Part shown: positions 1 to 11,200 of the stretch, one piece after another
Numbering within the stretch: position 1 is the first letter of the stretch
Layout of the letters: the number at the start of each line of letters is the position of its first letter
Origin: Siphonodentalium dalli
Taxonomy: Eukaryota > Mollusca > Scaphopoda > Gadilida > Siphonodentaliidae
Assembly: GCA_032622095.1 (NCBI GenBank)
Contig: CP136066.1
Location: forward strand, 197,210,816-197,274,815
Direction: 5' to 3'
Length of the DNA stretch: 64,000 nt
The notes under the pieces: generated by a model
The model's database searches: none
What the model saw: the letters and a program-made list of their open reading frames with translations, nothing else
What the model was told of the DNA's origin: nothing
Position numbers and translations under genes: made by a program

Positions 1-84
1 CTCCGTTATCTTAAAGGCGTACTATGTTCTCCGTTATCTTAAAGGCGTACTATGTTCTCCGTTATCTTAAAGGCGTACTATGTT
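1..84. repeat. 28-bp minisatellite, 3 copies
   Basis: Three identical head-to-tail copies of a 28-bp unit starting CTCCGTTATC and ending ACTATGTT (1-28, 29-56, 57-84). The array touches the window edge, so more copies may lie upstream. A single CTTCG variant follows at 85. Confidence 0.95.
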
Positions 85-129
85 CTTCGTTTACTATTTC
101 AAGCCATGCCCTGCCGATCTGACACCGTA

Positions 130-615
130 AAACCAACATATGTACGTTCTCTATATAAACCAACATATGTACGTTCTCTATATAAACCAATATCTGTACG
201 TTCTCTATATAAACCAACATCTGTACGTTCTCTATATAAACCAACATCTGTACGTTCTCTATATAAACCAACATCTGTACGTTCTCTATATAAACCAACA
301 TATGTACGTTCTCTATATAAACCAACATCTGTACGTTCTCTATGTAAACCAACATCTGTACGTTCTCTATATAAACCAACATCTGTACGTTCTCTATATA
401 AACCAACATCTGTACGTTCTCTATATAAACCAACATCTGTACGTTATCTATATAAACCAACAGCTGTACGTTCTCTATATAAACCAACATATATACGTTC
501 TCTATATAAACCAACATCTGTACGTTCTCTATATAAACCAATATCTGTACGTTCTCTATATAAACCAACATCTGTACGTTCTCTATATAAACCAACATCT
601 GTACGTTCTCTATAT
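130..615. repeat. 27-bp minisatellite, 18 copies
   Basis: Eighteen 27-bp units of the form AAACCAACATCTGTACG followed by TTCTCTATAT. The unit length is divisible by three and carries no stop, so several frames on both strands stay open (on the plus strand a nonapeptide KPTSVRSLY). Each unit contains a TATATAAA string at the unit junction. Variation is limited to a few substitutions (CATATG, AATATC, CAGCTG). The open frames come from the repeat and I do not call them genes. Confidence 0.93.
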
Positions 616-737
616 AAGAAAATAATTTAATCGGACGCATAAGCCATGCATCAATATGAAATTTTGATTGACAGATATCGACGTTCAAAAGAGACAGTTT
701 TAACATGTTTAGAAATTTTGTCAACCTACAACGTAGA

Positions 738-1255
738 TCGTGTCATGAATCTCTACTCTGGCTAACTCCCGTAGAGACCATATTCCTCCAGTACATACCT
801 TGGATCCTTTTGAAGTTTTGACAGGGAACCGTATAAATTCGAAAAAATAACGCGGGATATATTCTCAGTTATTATCTGTTCCTTAATAATGTAATTCATT
901 GTAGGTAAAGGTCCCAGCTCGATATTTCACGATTTAAGTGACTTTGTGAGCGATTTTGCTTCGCATCGCTTACATGCAATTATTGAATTTCACCTCGGTA
1001 ATGAATTCAATATTTATTGCGATATCGGCTCACAAAAGTCACGGAAAAGCATGCAATTTCGAGTTATGACCTTCACCTATACAGCGAAGTACCGGTACAT
1101 TATTAAGGAATAAATATTAACTAAGAAATATAATCCCCGCATCATTATTTTCGACTTTATAAGGTTCCCCGTCAAAACTTCAAAAAGTTCCCAGGTTTTG
1201 TACTGGTGGAATATAATCTCTGCGGGCGTTAGCCAGAGTAGAGATTCATGGCATT
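738..1255. mobile_element. MITE-like element with long terminal inverted repeats
   Basis: The left arm (from about 742, ATGAATCTCTACTCTGGCTA) recurs as its reverse complement at 1,190-1,252. The similarity continues inward through CCAGTACA, the TTTTGAAGTTTTGAC block, the CGAAAAAATAA block and the CTTAATAATGTA block, giving arms near 180 bp around a central region at about 920-1,070. There is no coding capacity. Pieces of the same terminus occur near 15,325, 21,830-22,075 and 22,498. Confidence 0.72.
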
Positions 1256-1408
1256 ATCTACCTACAACGACGATCGTCTCTTTTAATGTGCGTCCATGCG
1301 CATGTCGCCCAAAACGAGGTAGGAGCTTTCTCCAATATGAACTTGTGTGATCCTTTTCGACGTAAAAATAACAAATATCTTATTGTAAAGATATCAGCGT
1401 GACCTGTG

Positions 1409-1849
1409 TGCAAGCTTGAGTTTAGTGTGCCTGTTATTTGCAGAACGAGGTCCTCAGAGGGTGAATTCAGTGATGCTATCCCGAATAGCATTAGGGTTAG
1501 GCCTCATCTTCTCTGGAAAGTTTCTTTATTTTTATCAGATTTTCTTTAGAAACTTCTTCACAGAGATTCTATTCATTTTTAGTTTAGTTTCTCTATAACC
1601 CCAAATTGGCAGACGACACATTGCATAATCGAGGTTTCCAATGGGTGTACACACAATATTCCCCATTTGGAAACTTCAATCTGAGTCTATGTCTCCCATA
1701 GCAGATGAGGCCTAAGCAGAATGAGTTCCTCGGAGGGTAATTTTGGTGATGCTATAACCCAATATGCGGGATAGCGTCACTAAATCCCCCTTCTACACGG
1801 GGACCTCATTCTGCAAATGACAGGCACACTAAACCCAGGCTTGCCTGTG
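1409..1849. mobile_element. MITE, family 'GTGTGCCTGT-ATTTGCAGAA', copy 1
   Basis: Terminal inverted repeats of about 40 bp: left GTTTAGTGTGCCTGTTATTT from about 1,418, right its reverse complement ending near 1,848. Both are followed by GCAGAA(C/T)GAGGTCC. Inside, the GCAGAATGAG block and the GGTGATGCTAT block recur in both orientations. The small frames at 1,258-1,491 and 1,416-1,598 fall in this repeat and are not supported as genes. A related copy is at 42,868-43,090. Confidence 0.7.
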
Positions 1850-2164
1850 TGATGGGGACGATAGTGATTGACAGTGATATTGTTTCATTTTCTTTTAGTG
1901 TAAACATTTGACTTACATTACAGTATGATCATTCAAATTACTGAATTCGTGGCGTATTCGACAGTGTAGTAGTTGACTTTGCCGTAAATGTCATATATAC
2001 TTGTAGAATTGTGGAGGTTCTGTGCAATCTTTATTCAGGAATTGTTTAAATTCGGAAATCGTTTCGCACATTATCGCTTCGTCTGATAATTAATTCCAAA
2101 GTTTAACAGCATGTGGTGCGAATTATTTCGGTAAAGAGGTAGAAATGCAAAAGGGAGGTCTTAA
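1850..2164. other. Intergenic, no feature seen
   Basis: AT-rich single-copy-looking sequence between two inverted-repeat elements. I see no coding frame, RNA gene or repeat in it. Confidence 0.5.
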
Positions 2165-2966
2165 GGAGGAAAAACTCTCAATTTCTAACTATCAGTTTGA
2201 AGGAAAAAAATAATTATCCTTCATAACCAATGTAATCTATAGTATTATAACAACACATGTTTACCCTCACGATATGAAAGATATGTTTGAATTATGTAAA
2301 AACAAAAAGTTGTTTAAAAAAAAAACAATTTGCCATGTTGGTAACAGGAAGTATTTGCAAATAAACACTGCATTATCTATCTTATTATACAAACTAGGGT
2401 CTACACTCGGTCTACTATCTGAAATCATGACTGTCACAAGAAAAAATAATTGGAAAGTCTTGTTTATTTTGTAGTTTTTTGGTAGCCATTTGCAGAAATA
2501 TTTTAATGGAGGAAAAGTCACCATAAAACAACATAATGTCTGAAAGGATGAATCACTATTGAGTGTTTACGTCTGTCAGATTATGGTAAACGTGGTTGGA
2601 TAATATTTATGTTGATTTATGTTGTTTTGGTCCTTCACAAAATGGCCACCAAAAAACTAAAATATGTAATGACAAATATTGTATTTATTTTCTCGCAGAC
2701 ATTCATGATTACAGATAGTAGACCTAGTGTAGACCCTAGTTCGGATAATAAACTAGATCATGCAGTGTTTTTTTGCGAAATAACTTCCTGTCAGACTCCC
2801 TGGTGATCTACATGACAAATTGGTCGTTTATTTTTTTTTAACCATTTGTTTTATACATAATTCAAACAAATGTCTCATATTGTGTGTTATAATACAATAG
2901 CAAACATTGGTTATGGAGGATAATGATGTTTTCCTTCAAATTTATAGTTAGAAATTGAGATTTTTG
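2165..2966. mobile_element. Foldback element with ~330-bp inverted arms
   Basis: The arm at 2,165-2,495 matches the reverse complement of 2,637-2,966. Paired landmarks are CTCAATTTCTAACTAT with its complement at about 2,947-2,962, GGTCTACACTCGGTCTACTA with AGTAGACCTAGTGTAGACCC, and TAGTTTTTTGGTAGCC with GGCCACCAAAAAACTA. The loop is about 140 bp. The small frames on either arm are copies of one another in opposite orientation and are not genes. Confidence 0.75.
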
Positions 2967-4734
2967 AAAATTCACGAAATTGGGCGCATTCTTAAGTTAT
3001 CGTGCAGGTATCCACTTGAAGTTGTTGAATCCCTTGGGACATAGTTATATAGATACTGTGGGGTTGAATTTCTCGTAGTTTCATATAAATGAGCAAGTTT
3101 TGATTTCTCTGGCCTTTTCGATAGTTTCTGCCATCCAATTTCTATCAATAATTACAAATCCTAGTAGCCCCAGTTATTATATGTGCCAAAGGCCCATGCG
3201 GAAAATATCAGATGCACCAATATATGCTATACCAGTGACAAGGTTCACAAGTTCGATTTTGGAAAAAACACACCATCTGTCATATTTCTCATATATTCTC
3301 AAAACCTACCGACCAAAAACGACCTGAGTTCCCCTGTCCGGTAAGTAGTGATTATACACGGATACCAATTAAATTACTACGATCACATGCAATTGCGAAC
3401 TTGCGAATACACGTACGATATGTCGACTTTGCTTCAATTGACACCGTCAAGTTATATATCAAACGAAATGAAATGCATGCTCTATAACTTAGACTGGGGC
3501 ATCCTTTGGCTTAGTTGATAATTTTGTAGAATTATTGAGGATAGTAGGCGGACCGGGAAGTTGACGACCGTTTTACTCCTAGTTTTTCATTACCATTTGA
3601 AAGTTTTCGGTACGATATCTCGACTTCCCTTCGTTTGATACTATCGCATTATATATTGAAGACTTATTCGGGTGCGCGGAACTGATAAGTTAGTATTCAG
3701 GTGCTATGCCAACTGGAGGAATGTAGCATTCTACAAACATCACCGAAAATCTCAAGCAAATTTACCGTAACACTCCATAAAAAAACATCGTCTGAACTAC
3801 GCTAAATTGTAAATATTTACTACTCGAATCGGGACGCATCTATCGGCGATAAACTAATATATTATTGTGAAGCTAATAGATAGTGCCACCTTTCTAAGTC
3901 AAAATTGGAATATCCTATATAAGATGGCCACCAAAATGGCCACTGGAAGCGGAAAATATGACTATTTTTCACTAATATCTTCCAGATCAGTTTCTGCTGC
4001 TTGGAACTGGTTCAGAATTGCGACTAGTTGTTCTATTTGTCATGATAACTGAGCATTGGAATTAAATATGCCATTATGTGTGTCCCAGCCCCTTCCAGTA
4101 ACTCAAAATCGATTTTACAGAACGCGATTTAGAATTTTACCAAACATTCACCATTGGGATTCTAGTCACAATTCAATATAAAATGATCAGAACTGTGCAC
4201 TGTAAGCGAGGCATACCATTACTTATGACTACACCAATTCAATGGAACCGATATTGTCACTTTGGCTCAAAATGGTAGCCAAATGATGGAATATGGTATA
4301 TATTGCCCCATTGTGTCGCGCAATCGCTTAATTGATGAATACAATTTGACTAATATGCCTTCAATACATTGAATACTAACATTGCTGATGTACCTTGGTT
4401 AATTGTTACTGTTGTAACCACTGACATTGCCATAAATATTGGATTTTTCTCTCACAAACTTATGCATCAAAATCGGCAAACAATTACTTTTCAGGTTTGG
4501 ACCATTTTTGCAAGTAAAATGGAACTATCTTTGGCATAAAAACTGTTTTGATCTCTCTTACGTGTGTCACATTAGCTTTAGCATCAACATTGATGAACTA
4601 TTGTCGAGAACACCGTTTAGCATTTCCTCCATTGTGCATAAATGTCATCAAGATGAAAAACTCTCTGACATGACCTCTATATCCATTAACATATCCTTAA
4701 GTTAATGCGGAAAGCAATAGCCACCCAAGGTACA
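2967..4734. other. Intergenic, no feature supported
   Basis: About 1.8 kb of AT-rich sequence without a convincing coding exon. Frames of 60-88 codons occur (3,100-3,327, 3,867-4,052, 4,439-4,705), but none shows a recognisable motif or paired splice sites. Confidence 0.5.
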
Positions 4735-5875
4735 CATGTACACACCACACACGACCATTCAATCACTCCATATGTACATAAATTCCACATAAATGACCAT
4801 GCAGCCACTAGCTTTATACACATATACCTCACTCATGACCATACAGCCACACTTGGTTATACCCATACACCCCACACATGACCATACATCCACCATGGTC
4901 ATGAGTCATCATGTAGGCATGCCAGGTATACTCCTACACATCACCGGTGACCATATAGTCACTCCCGGTATACATACCGCATTCATGATCATAAGTCACT
5001 CCCTGTATACCTATTCACCTTGCCATTAGCCATATGGTCACTACCTGTATACATATTCGCCATACCATGGTCATATATCCACTCAATATATACATATACA
5101 CCATGCCCATGATTACAGGGTCACTCCAAGCATATATGTTCACCACATTCGTTATCATACTGTCACTCCCTGTATACATATTCACCTCACTATTAGCAAT
5201 ATGGTCAACCCCTGTATACCTATTCGCCATACACATGGTCGTATAGCCACTCAATATGTACATATACACCCGACACATGACCATAGCGTCACTCCAGGTA
5301 TACATATGACATGTACACCTCACCAATTGCCATACAGCTCTTCCATATATAACAATACCCCGCATACATCCACTCCAGACTTGGATATACACCTCACCTT
5401 CCTCATTATGGCAATTCATCCACTCACTGCATACTCGTACACCCCGCCATGATAATACGGTTACTTCCTGTATACCACAACGTATACATATACATCCCAC
5501 CATGACCACAAGGGCAACCCAATAGATCCACACTAGGTACACCTGTACATCCCACCCATGACCATAAAGTCACTCCATATATATAAACAACACACATATG
5601 ACTGTGTAGCTACTCTCGTTATGTCCATACACTACAGAGTGACCACACAGCCACACTCGGGTATACCCGTACATGTCCATAGTCACTACCTGTATACCTA
5701 TTCACCTCACACATGACCCATACAACCACTCCTTGTATACCTATATCACCATGGACACACCACACATGACCATATGGTCACCCATTGTATACCTATTCGC
5801 ATCAGTCATGATCGTACAATAACTCCCTGTATATATATTCACCTCCCATATGGCCATATCGTCGCTCCCTGGCTG
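4735..5875. repeat. Degenerate ~37-bp tandem repeat, about 30 copies
   Basis: Repeating units built on CATGACCATA, then (C/T)AGTCACTCC, then CTGTATACATATTCACC. Copies diverge considerably in sequence and length (about 35-40 bp), so the array is old. Frames on both strands here (for example 4,793-5,029 plus and 5,015-5,542 minus) are products of the repeat. Confidence 0.85.
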
Positions 5876-5967
5876 TGGGGAAAACGGTAAAAACAATAAC
5901 CATACACCTAATAAACAAGCAGCAATTATATTGAATACACGTACATACAATCAACACAAACAAGATT

Positions 5968-6555
5968 GGCTGCGGACACACGTACCACAGTAGCGATGTC
6001 ATAGTAGGTGTGACAATTAATTATGGTGGAGTTTGGTGACAATTGGTCATAATAATTTATATGCCATAGCGAGCCATGTCGCCCGCTGCACATTCACACA
6101 GTCAGTCGACTGACCGATTAACTCATTGCGTTTCACCAAGGTTGATATCCACTCATTACGTTTTGCTAAATTGTATTCTCTGCGATACATAACATTGCAC
6201 GTATCATCATTCGACCGTGCATGAAAACGCGACATAACAATTACATATAACTGATCACAATGTTTAACTCACTTATATATATGCTGAAAAATTACACGGG
6301 TGATTTGTTCTTTATATAGTAAGAACAATCATGACTGTTGACAGAACGGGGGTTTTCATTAAGTTATCAAGTGGACTTGTGTGTTAGCATTAAAAATATA
6401 ACTCTGAGTGTTGAGTAAAGATCAACAGCGACAAGACATTCGGTTAGATAAATCATTGAGATGTCGATCTCGATGCTGGTAGAGCTTGGAAAAGACTCAT
6501 TGTGTAAATGTGCAGCGGGCGACATGGCTCGCTATGGCATATCAATTATTATGAC
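5968..6555. mobile_element. MITE with ~100-bp or longer inverted repeats, copy 1 of a pair
   Basis: Starts with GGCTGCGGACACACGTACCA, then CAGTAGCGATG, CATAGTAGGTGTGACAATTA and GGTGACAATTGGTCA. The block GCCATAGCGAGCCATGTCGC at about 6,062 returns as its reverse complement at about 6,518-6,540. The right terminus appears truncated at its junction with the next copy. Confidence 0.65.
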
Positions 6556-6559
6556 CAAT

Positions 6560-7159
6560 TAGCGGGCACACGTACCACAGTAGCGATAGCATAGTATGTG
6601 TGGGAATTTATTATGGTGCAGTTTTGCGACAATTGTGTGACAATAATTATGTGCCATAGCAAGCCATGTTGACCGCTGAGTTTCCACACAATGCGTTGAC
6701 TGGACCAATTCACCCATTGCGTTTCATCATTACTGCATATTAAGACAGTTCCCCAATTGCGTTTTTAATTTTGCGACGTTTAGTTCTACGCATAATTCCG
6801 CTAATATTATCATGTGGGCCGATGAAGCTGTGTCGGAACTGTTGGGGGAAATGCAGCAGAAAGAAAGTATCTGGAATAAACAAAGCGAACAGTATACACA
6901 ATGACAAAAACAAGAACAGGCTGATCATAACGAACGTCGGAAGACTCATTGTGCGAATATGCAGCCGGCGACATGGCCAGCTATGGCATATTAATTGTGA
7001 CGACCAATTGTCACCAAACTCCACCGTAATAAATTGTCACACCTACTATGCCATATATACTGTGGTGCGTGTGTCCACAACCATTGTCAATAAACTCCAC
7101 CATAATTAATTGTCACACCTACTATGCCATCGCTAGTGTGGTACTTGTGTCCGCAGCCA
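6560..7159. mobile_element. MITE of the same family, copy 2
   Basis: The left end (GCGGGCACACGTACCACAGT) and the right end (reverse complement, ending GTGTCCGCAGCC at about 7,159) form long inverted repeats. The subterminal block TTGTCACACCTACTATGCCA is present twice on the right, at about 7,034 and 7,111. The frames at 6,740-7,024 and 6,771-7,109 lie within the element and are not genes. Confidence 0.68.
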
Positions 7160-7945
7160 TTACATCGGGCATGTTTACACATAAAAACAGTACAAGCTTC
7201 GCCAATATATGACAGATAACTCGGAAAATGACTAAAAATTGGCACTATATACACTTAAAACTAACAAAATATCCGATAGATTAAAAGACCTGGCTAAAAC
7301 AATATTTAGTTGACATATACCAAGAACACATACGATGAACCGACTGCATGGTCAGTGCGTGCACACTACCCACTAGCCAAACAAAGGCGACGAATTTATG
7401 ACGCCACTTGACCATCGATAATTTTATGTTTGAGTGACAGCTTGTCACTTTCAACTTTAGTCCTATTCCTCTATTTCGTCTGAAATATTTCAAAGTTTTA
7501 CGCTTGTTTAATTCTACCTTCTACGTACATGTGTAGTGGTTCTCCTGTGAAATGACGGATTAAATTATAAGAAATAACTAATGTTATGAGGTATAACCGA
7601 AAAGATTGAAGACAAATTACAATCGTTATAGAATTTGTCTTCAAACTGTTGGTTTATAACTGCATATCCTTGATCGTCTAGTTATTTATTAATTAACTCA
7701 ATACTGATAAATAAAAAAGCATTTAATTACAAATTAATAAATATCTCATTACCTTTCAATGTTATGTCAAACATTTTCTAAAATTTATTGAACCACATGA
7801 CCAATTCAGTCCAGCTACAGACGAGATTTCACTAACATGGCTAACACAATAGCAGTTTCAGATGCATTGATAACAAAATATCTGTTTTTCTAACCTGGGT
7901 AATTAGTATCAAAACCATGGAATATACATGTAGACCACTTCAGTG
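7160..7945. other. 3' flank / likely 3' UTR of the cGAS-like gene
   Basis: Downstream (on the minus strand) of the stop codon at 7,946. AT-rich and without a coding frame of its own. It contains a small imperfect hairpin near 7,590-7,650 and a minus-strand AATAAA at 7,685-7,690. Confidence 0.5.
7685..7690 (-). terminator. Candidate poly(A) signal of the cGAS-like gene
   Basis: The plus strand reads TTTATT, giving AATAAA on the minus strand about 256 bp beyond the stop codon at 7,946. The spacing is plausible, but the hexamer is common in AT-rich DNA. Confidence 0.4.
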
Positions 7946-8212
7946 TTAATTTTGGCGTCGAATAACAGCTGAAACGGTTTCTATCGGATTAAGAAGAAAC
8001 CTTTCCATATTTTTTGCGATGTCATCTGCGTGTTTGTAATAATCCGGATCCAAACGAAGAATATCGATTTCAGCCTCGAAGTACCAGGGAACCCTCCCCT
8101 GTTTCAGCCAACGTACCAGCTTGACCGTCATGCTGATAATACGTTCCCCCATCTTGTCCGTGGTCCAATCATCCATGCGTGGGCGTTCTTCACATTCCCA
8201 CAGAAGGGCGTT
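7946..8212 (-). CDS. cGAS-like gene exon 4 (C-terminal lobe, stop)
   Basis: Acceptor TTATGTTTTCCAG immediately before 8,212. It begins NALLWECEERPRMDDW, continues the helical C-terminal lobe (KLVRWLKQGRVPWYFEAE, then ILRLDPDYYKHADD) and ends IRRQN with TAA at 7,948-7,946. The position of the stop matches the usual end of the Mab-21 fold, so this is taken as the last coding exon. Confidence 0.85.
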   Translation of the reverse strand, partial: NALLWECEERPRMDDWTTDKMGERIISMTVKLVRWLKQGRVPWYFEAEIDILRLDPDYYKHADDIAKNMERFLLNPIETVSAVIRRQN

Positions 8213-11200
8213 CTGGAAAACATAACAAAACTTCGGGCGTCTATAATAATTTGTCAGTTCCGAAAGGGATATATCTAACCTTGCAGGTCAACAATTGCGA
8301 TATTTATATTGGTCAAGCGTCGAAGTTAAAACATCGACAGACTATAACAACATATTAGGCCTCTGGCTAGAACATATGTTATCCATACAAGAGTGCGACA
8401 ACTGCGTTCTATTTACAATCGAAGTCGCGCATAACGAGCTGTGTGACTGTGACAATGAGTGGGCTTCGCGATAAGTTACTGTTGAAACTGTTTGACCGAA
8501 GTGGAGGTGAAGCATCACAACCCTGATCCAAACACACACAATAGGGTTTTAACTGAAAATCTATTTTATAGTTACCCTGTTGCTGTCTGATGCAAAATGA
8601 CGGTATAAATACATTGGGAGCCTGTGACAAATTACTCATCCATGAACAATTTACAGAATATTGCCTTTTTTCTGACTTCATAATTATGTTAACCACTGTG
8701 AAATATCTGTTTGACGACAGTCTAATTGTGACAGAAAGATGGTGTATGAAAACTAAAGAAGAGTACATATACATTCTACATAATCACTGCTGACGGCGAT
8801 AACATTTTTTATCGGGTCTCCTTTTGTACTGTCTGTAAGATGGCACACCAAACGAATAATTCACCTTCGATGGTGTTTATGCATGACTAGATAGTTCGCA
8901 TCCCATAATTAAAAATCCACTAAGTCTTGCCAAAATGTTTGCCACATTATTATTATTTTGCTTTTGGCAAATGAAATTATTTTTTGCCATTGGCAAGCGG
9001 CACCCATGCATATCGCATCATCCTGCCAACATGCCAACCCGTATGTAGACTATGTACACACCTTGAGGCAATATGAACTCAAAACTGGTTTGACGTGGAC
9101 AGGCCTGAATACGTCATCCTTAAGTTTCTTTAGAATCCTTTGCGATTTTTTTCGACAGCCCCCATCTTGGTCTATACCCTTGAATAGTTCTTTCTCGATT
9201 CTGACTGTATCCTTCGTCCAGTCGAAGTTTTTCTTAGCAACGAAGTTGATGCCTATCGATGTGAGAACTCTCAATCTTTCAGGACTCGGCCATTGTTGTC
9301 CCGGCCTCGGCCAGTTTATTCCGTTATCCTTTATACCGTCGTCCGTACATATGATCGGTGCTAGGTCGACGGAAACCTTTTCTGACAGTCCAGGGGCTTC
9401 GATCTTCAATGTGGTAGCCGGTCCATGGATAAGTTTGTCGACTTTGACTGACACCGAACCTATCAAAATATAGATAATTTGAGTCTCCAAATTGAGGACA
9501 GATAAACTAAGTTGCTTGGAAGTGCATGAGTATTCTTCGATCGATAAATTCACCTACTATAAAATCCTTTTAATTCGTGGGGGTCTGTTATTCGTTGATT
9601 TCGTGGTTTTTCTCAACCACGAAATCAACAGCCAACGGAATAATTGACCCTTGCGTTGAATGAGCAAAAAAAAAACCTATATAATATACGAGATGGAAAT
9701 GACGATCGGCATTACGTCTGTTTTCGACATGTCGTAAAATGTATGCAAACGAACATAGAAGACGAGATTAAACGTACAGTAATGATCTAAATAATAGACC
9801 CTTAACAACAGCATAAGTATGGGTAACTTTTCAGGATTTAGTCGGAAATATGGCTTGTTGCCATTCATCGGAAATCTCTCGCCGATAGCTTTCCGATGAA
9901 TGGCAACAAGCCATATTTCCGACTAAATCCTGAAAAGTTACCCATAATTTTGCTGTGGTTATGGAGTCGATTAATTAGAGCAGATTTCTCTGCAGGGAGC
10001 CCCACACATATATAGAAGCATATAGAAGAGTGTCGTCTGCTCATGTTTGTCTGGGGCTCTGTATGGGTGAAATTATAAAATTGTTAAAGAATACAAGAAA
10101 ACATTATTAAAATTGTAAAAAATTGTTAGGCCAATGCATTCTCTTATATATGCGAGGCGACCTATGGTCGTCTCGCATATATAAGAGAATACATCATCAT
10201 TTCCATCACCATTGATTTATATGGTGATATCTACGATAGAGTTATCTACCTCTACAGTACATCAAATGCCCTCTTGCTACGTCTATTAATTTGTCCTCGA
10301 CAAACATTAAAATAGTAACGGTCTATTGATAAATAGTTTCACGATACAGTTCTTGCCCATTGATTTAGACAGCGGTGTCACGTCTATTGATTTGTAAAAG
10401 ACGTAGATTGATTTTTAAAATGACTTCTGTTATACAAGTAAGTGTGAATTGATTAATTGATTGTTATTTTACCTATAGAGATTTTCGTTTGACGTATGCT
10501 GATTTATTGACTGTTATTCGACCTATATATTACAGTTAATTTAACGTATAGTAATTTTAAAATGACTTCTGTTGTTCGAATTGACTGTAATTTGACAACT
10601 ATTATGAAGTTCATTTGACTTCTATTAAGTTGGAATTGACTTATCGATTATTAGTCACGTATTCTAGATCAAATGGCCGCCCATAACTTTCTCGTGTTAA
10701 AATTTAGGCATGAATTGAAGATTGTGTGCCGACTTGAGGCTGACAGTGAAAAAAGCAGATTAGATGTCCTGGTGGAATTAATATACATAATTGATGCAAT
10801 TTCCATACGAAGAGCCTATATCTACATTCACAGTGTATAAACCGTACAAACACATAGGCAATAAATGTAAATAAGAATACGACTATAATTTCTATGGCGT
10901 GACATTTCGAAGATATAGTTATGTTTAAATGGGCCCTATAGGAACATACCATTACTGTACGATTCCTGTACAACGTCGCAACTATGCGTATACATATATA
11001 CAGATACAGACGAGTTGGGTGTCCAAATATATAGTATCTACTTTCAGATTGTGAATACACCCGAGCCAATGTAATGTCAATATATGTTACAAACATAAGA
11101 GCCTTTCCGTTGCAATATAGTGTGATTTCCGACAGATGCTGTATATGTGTTAAAATGACGTTTGAAGAAAGAATGTTTGCGAGAAAATTATTTTCTGAAG

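Noticed and set aside
52-724. Long frames on both strands through the 27-bp repeat (192 and 220 codons)
   Set aside because: They exist only because the unit is a multiple of three without stops; three frames are open at once and there is no non-repeat domain.
4793-5542. Several overlapping frames on both strands in the 37-bp repeat
   Set aside because: Low-complexity products of a degenerate tandem repeat, with no initiation or splice context.
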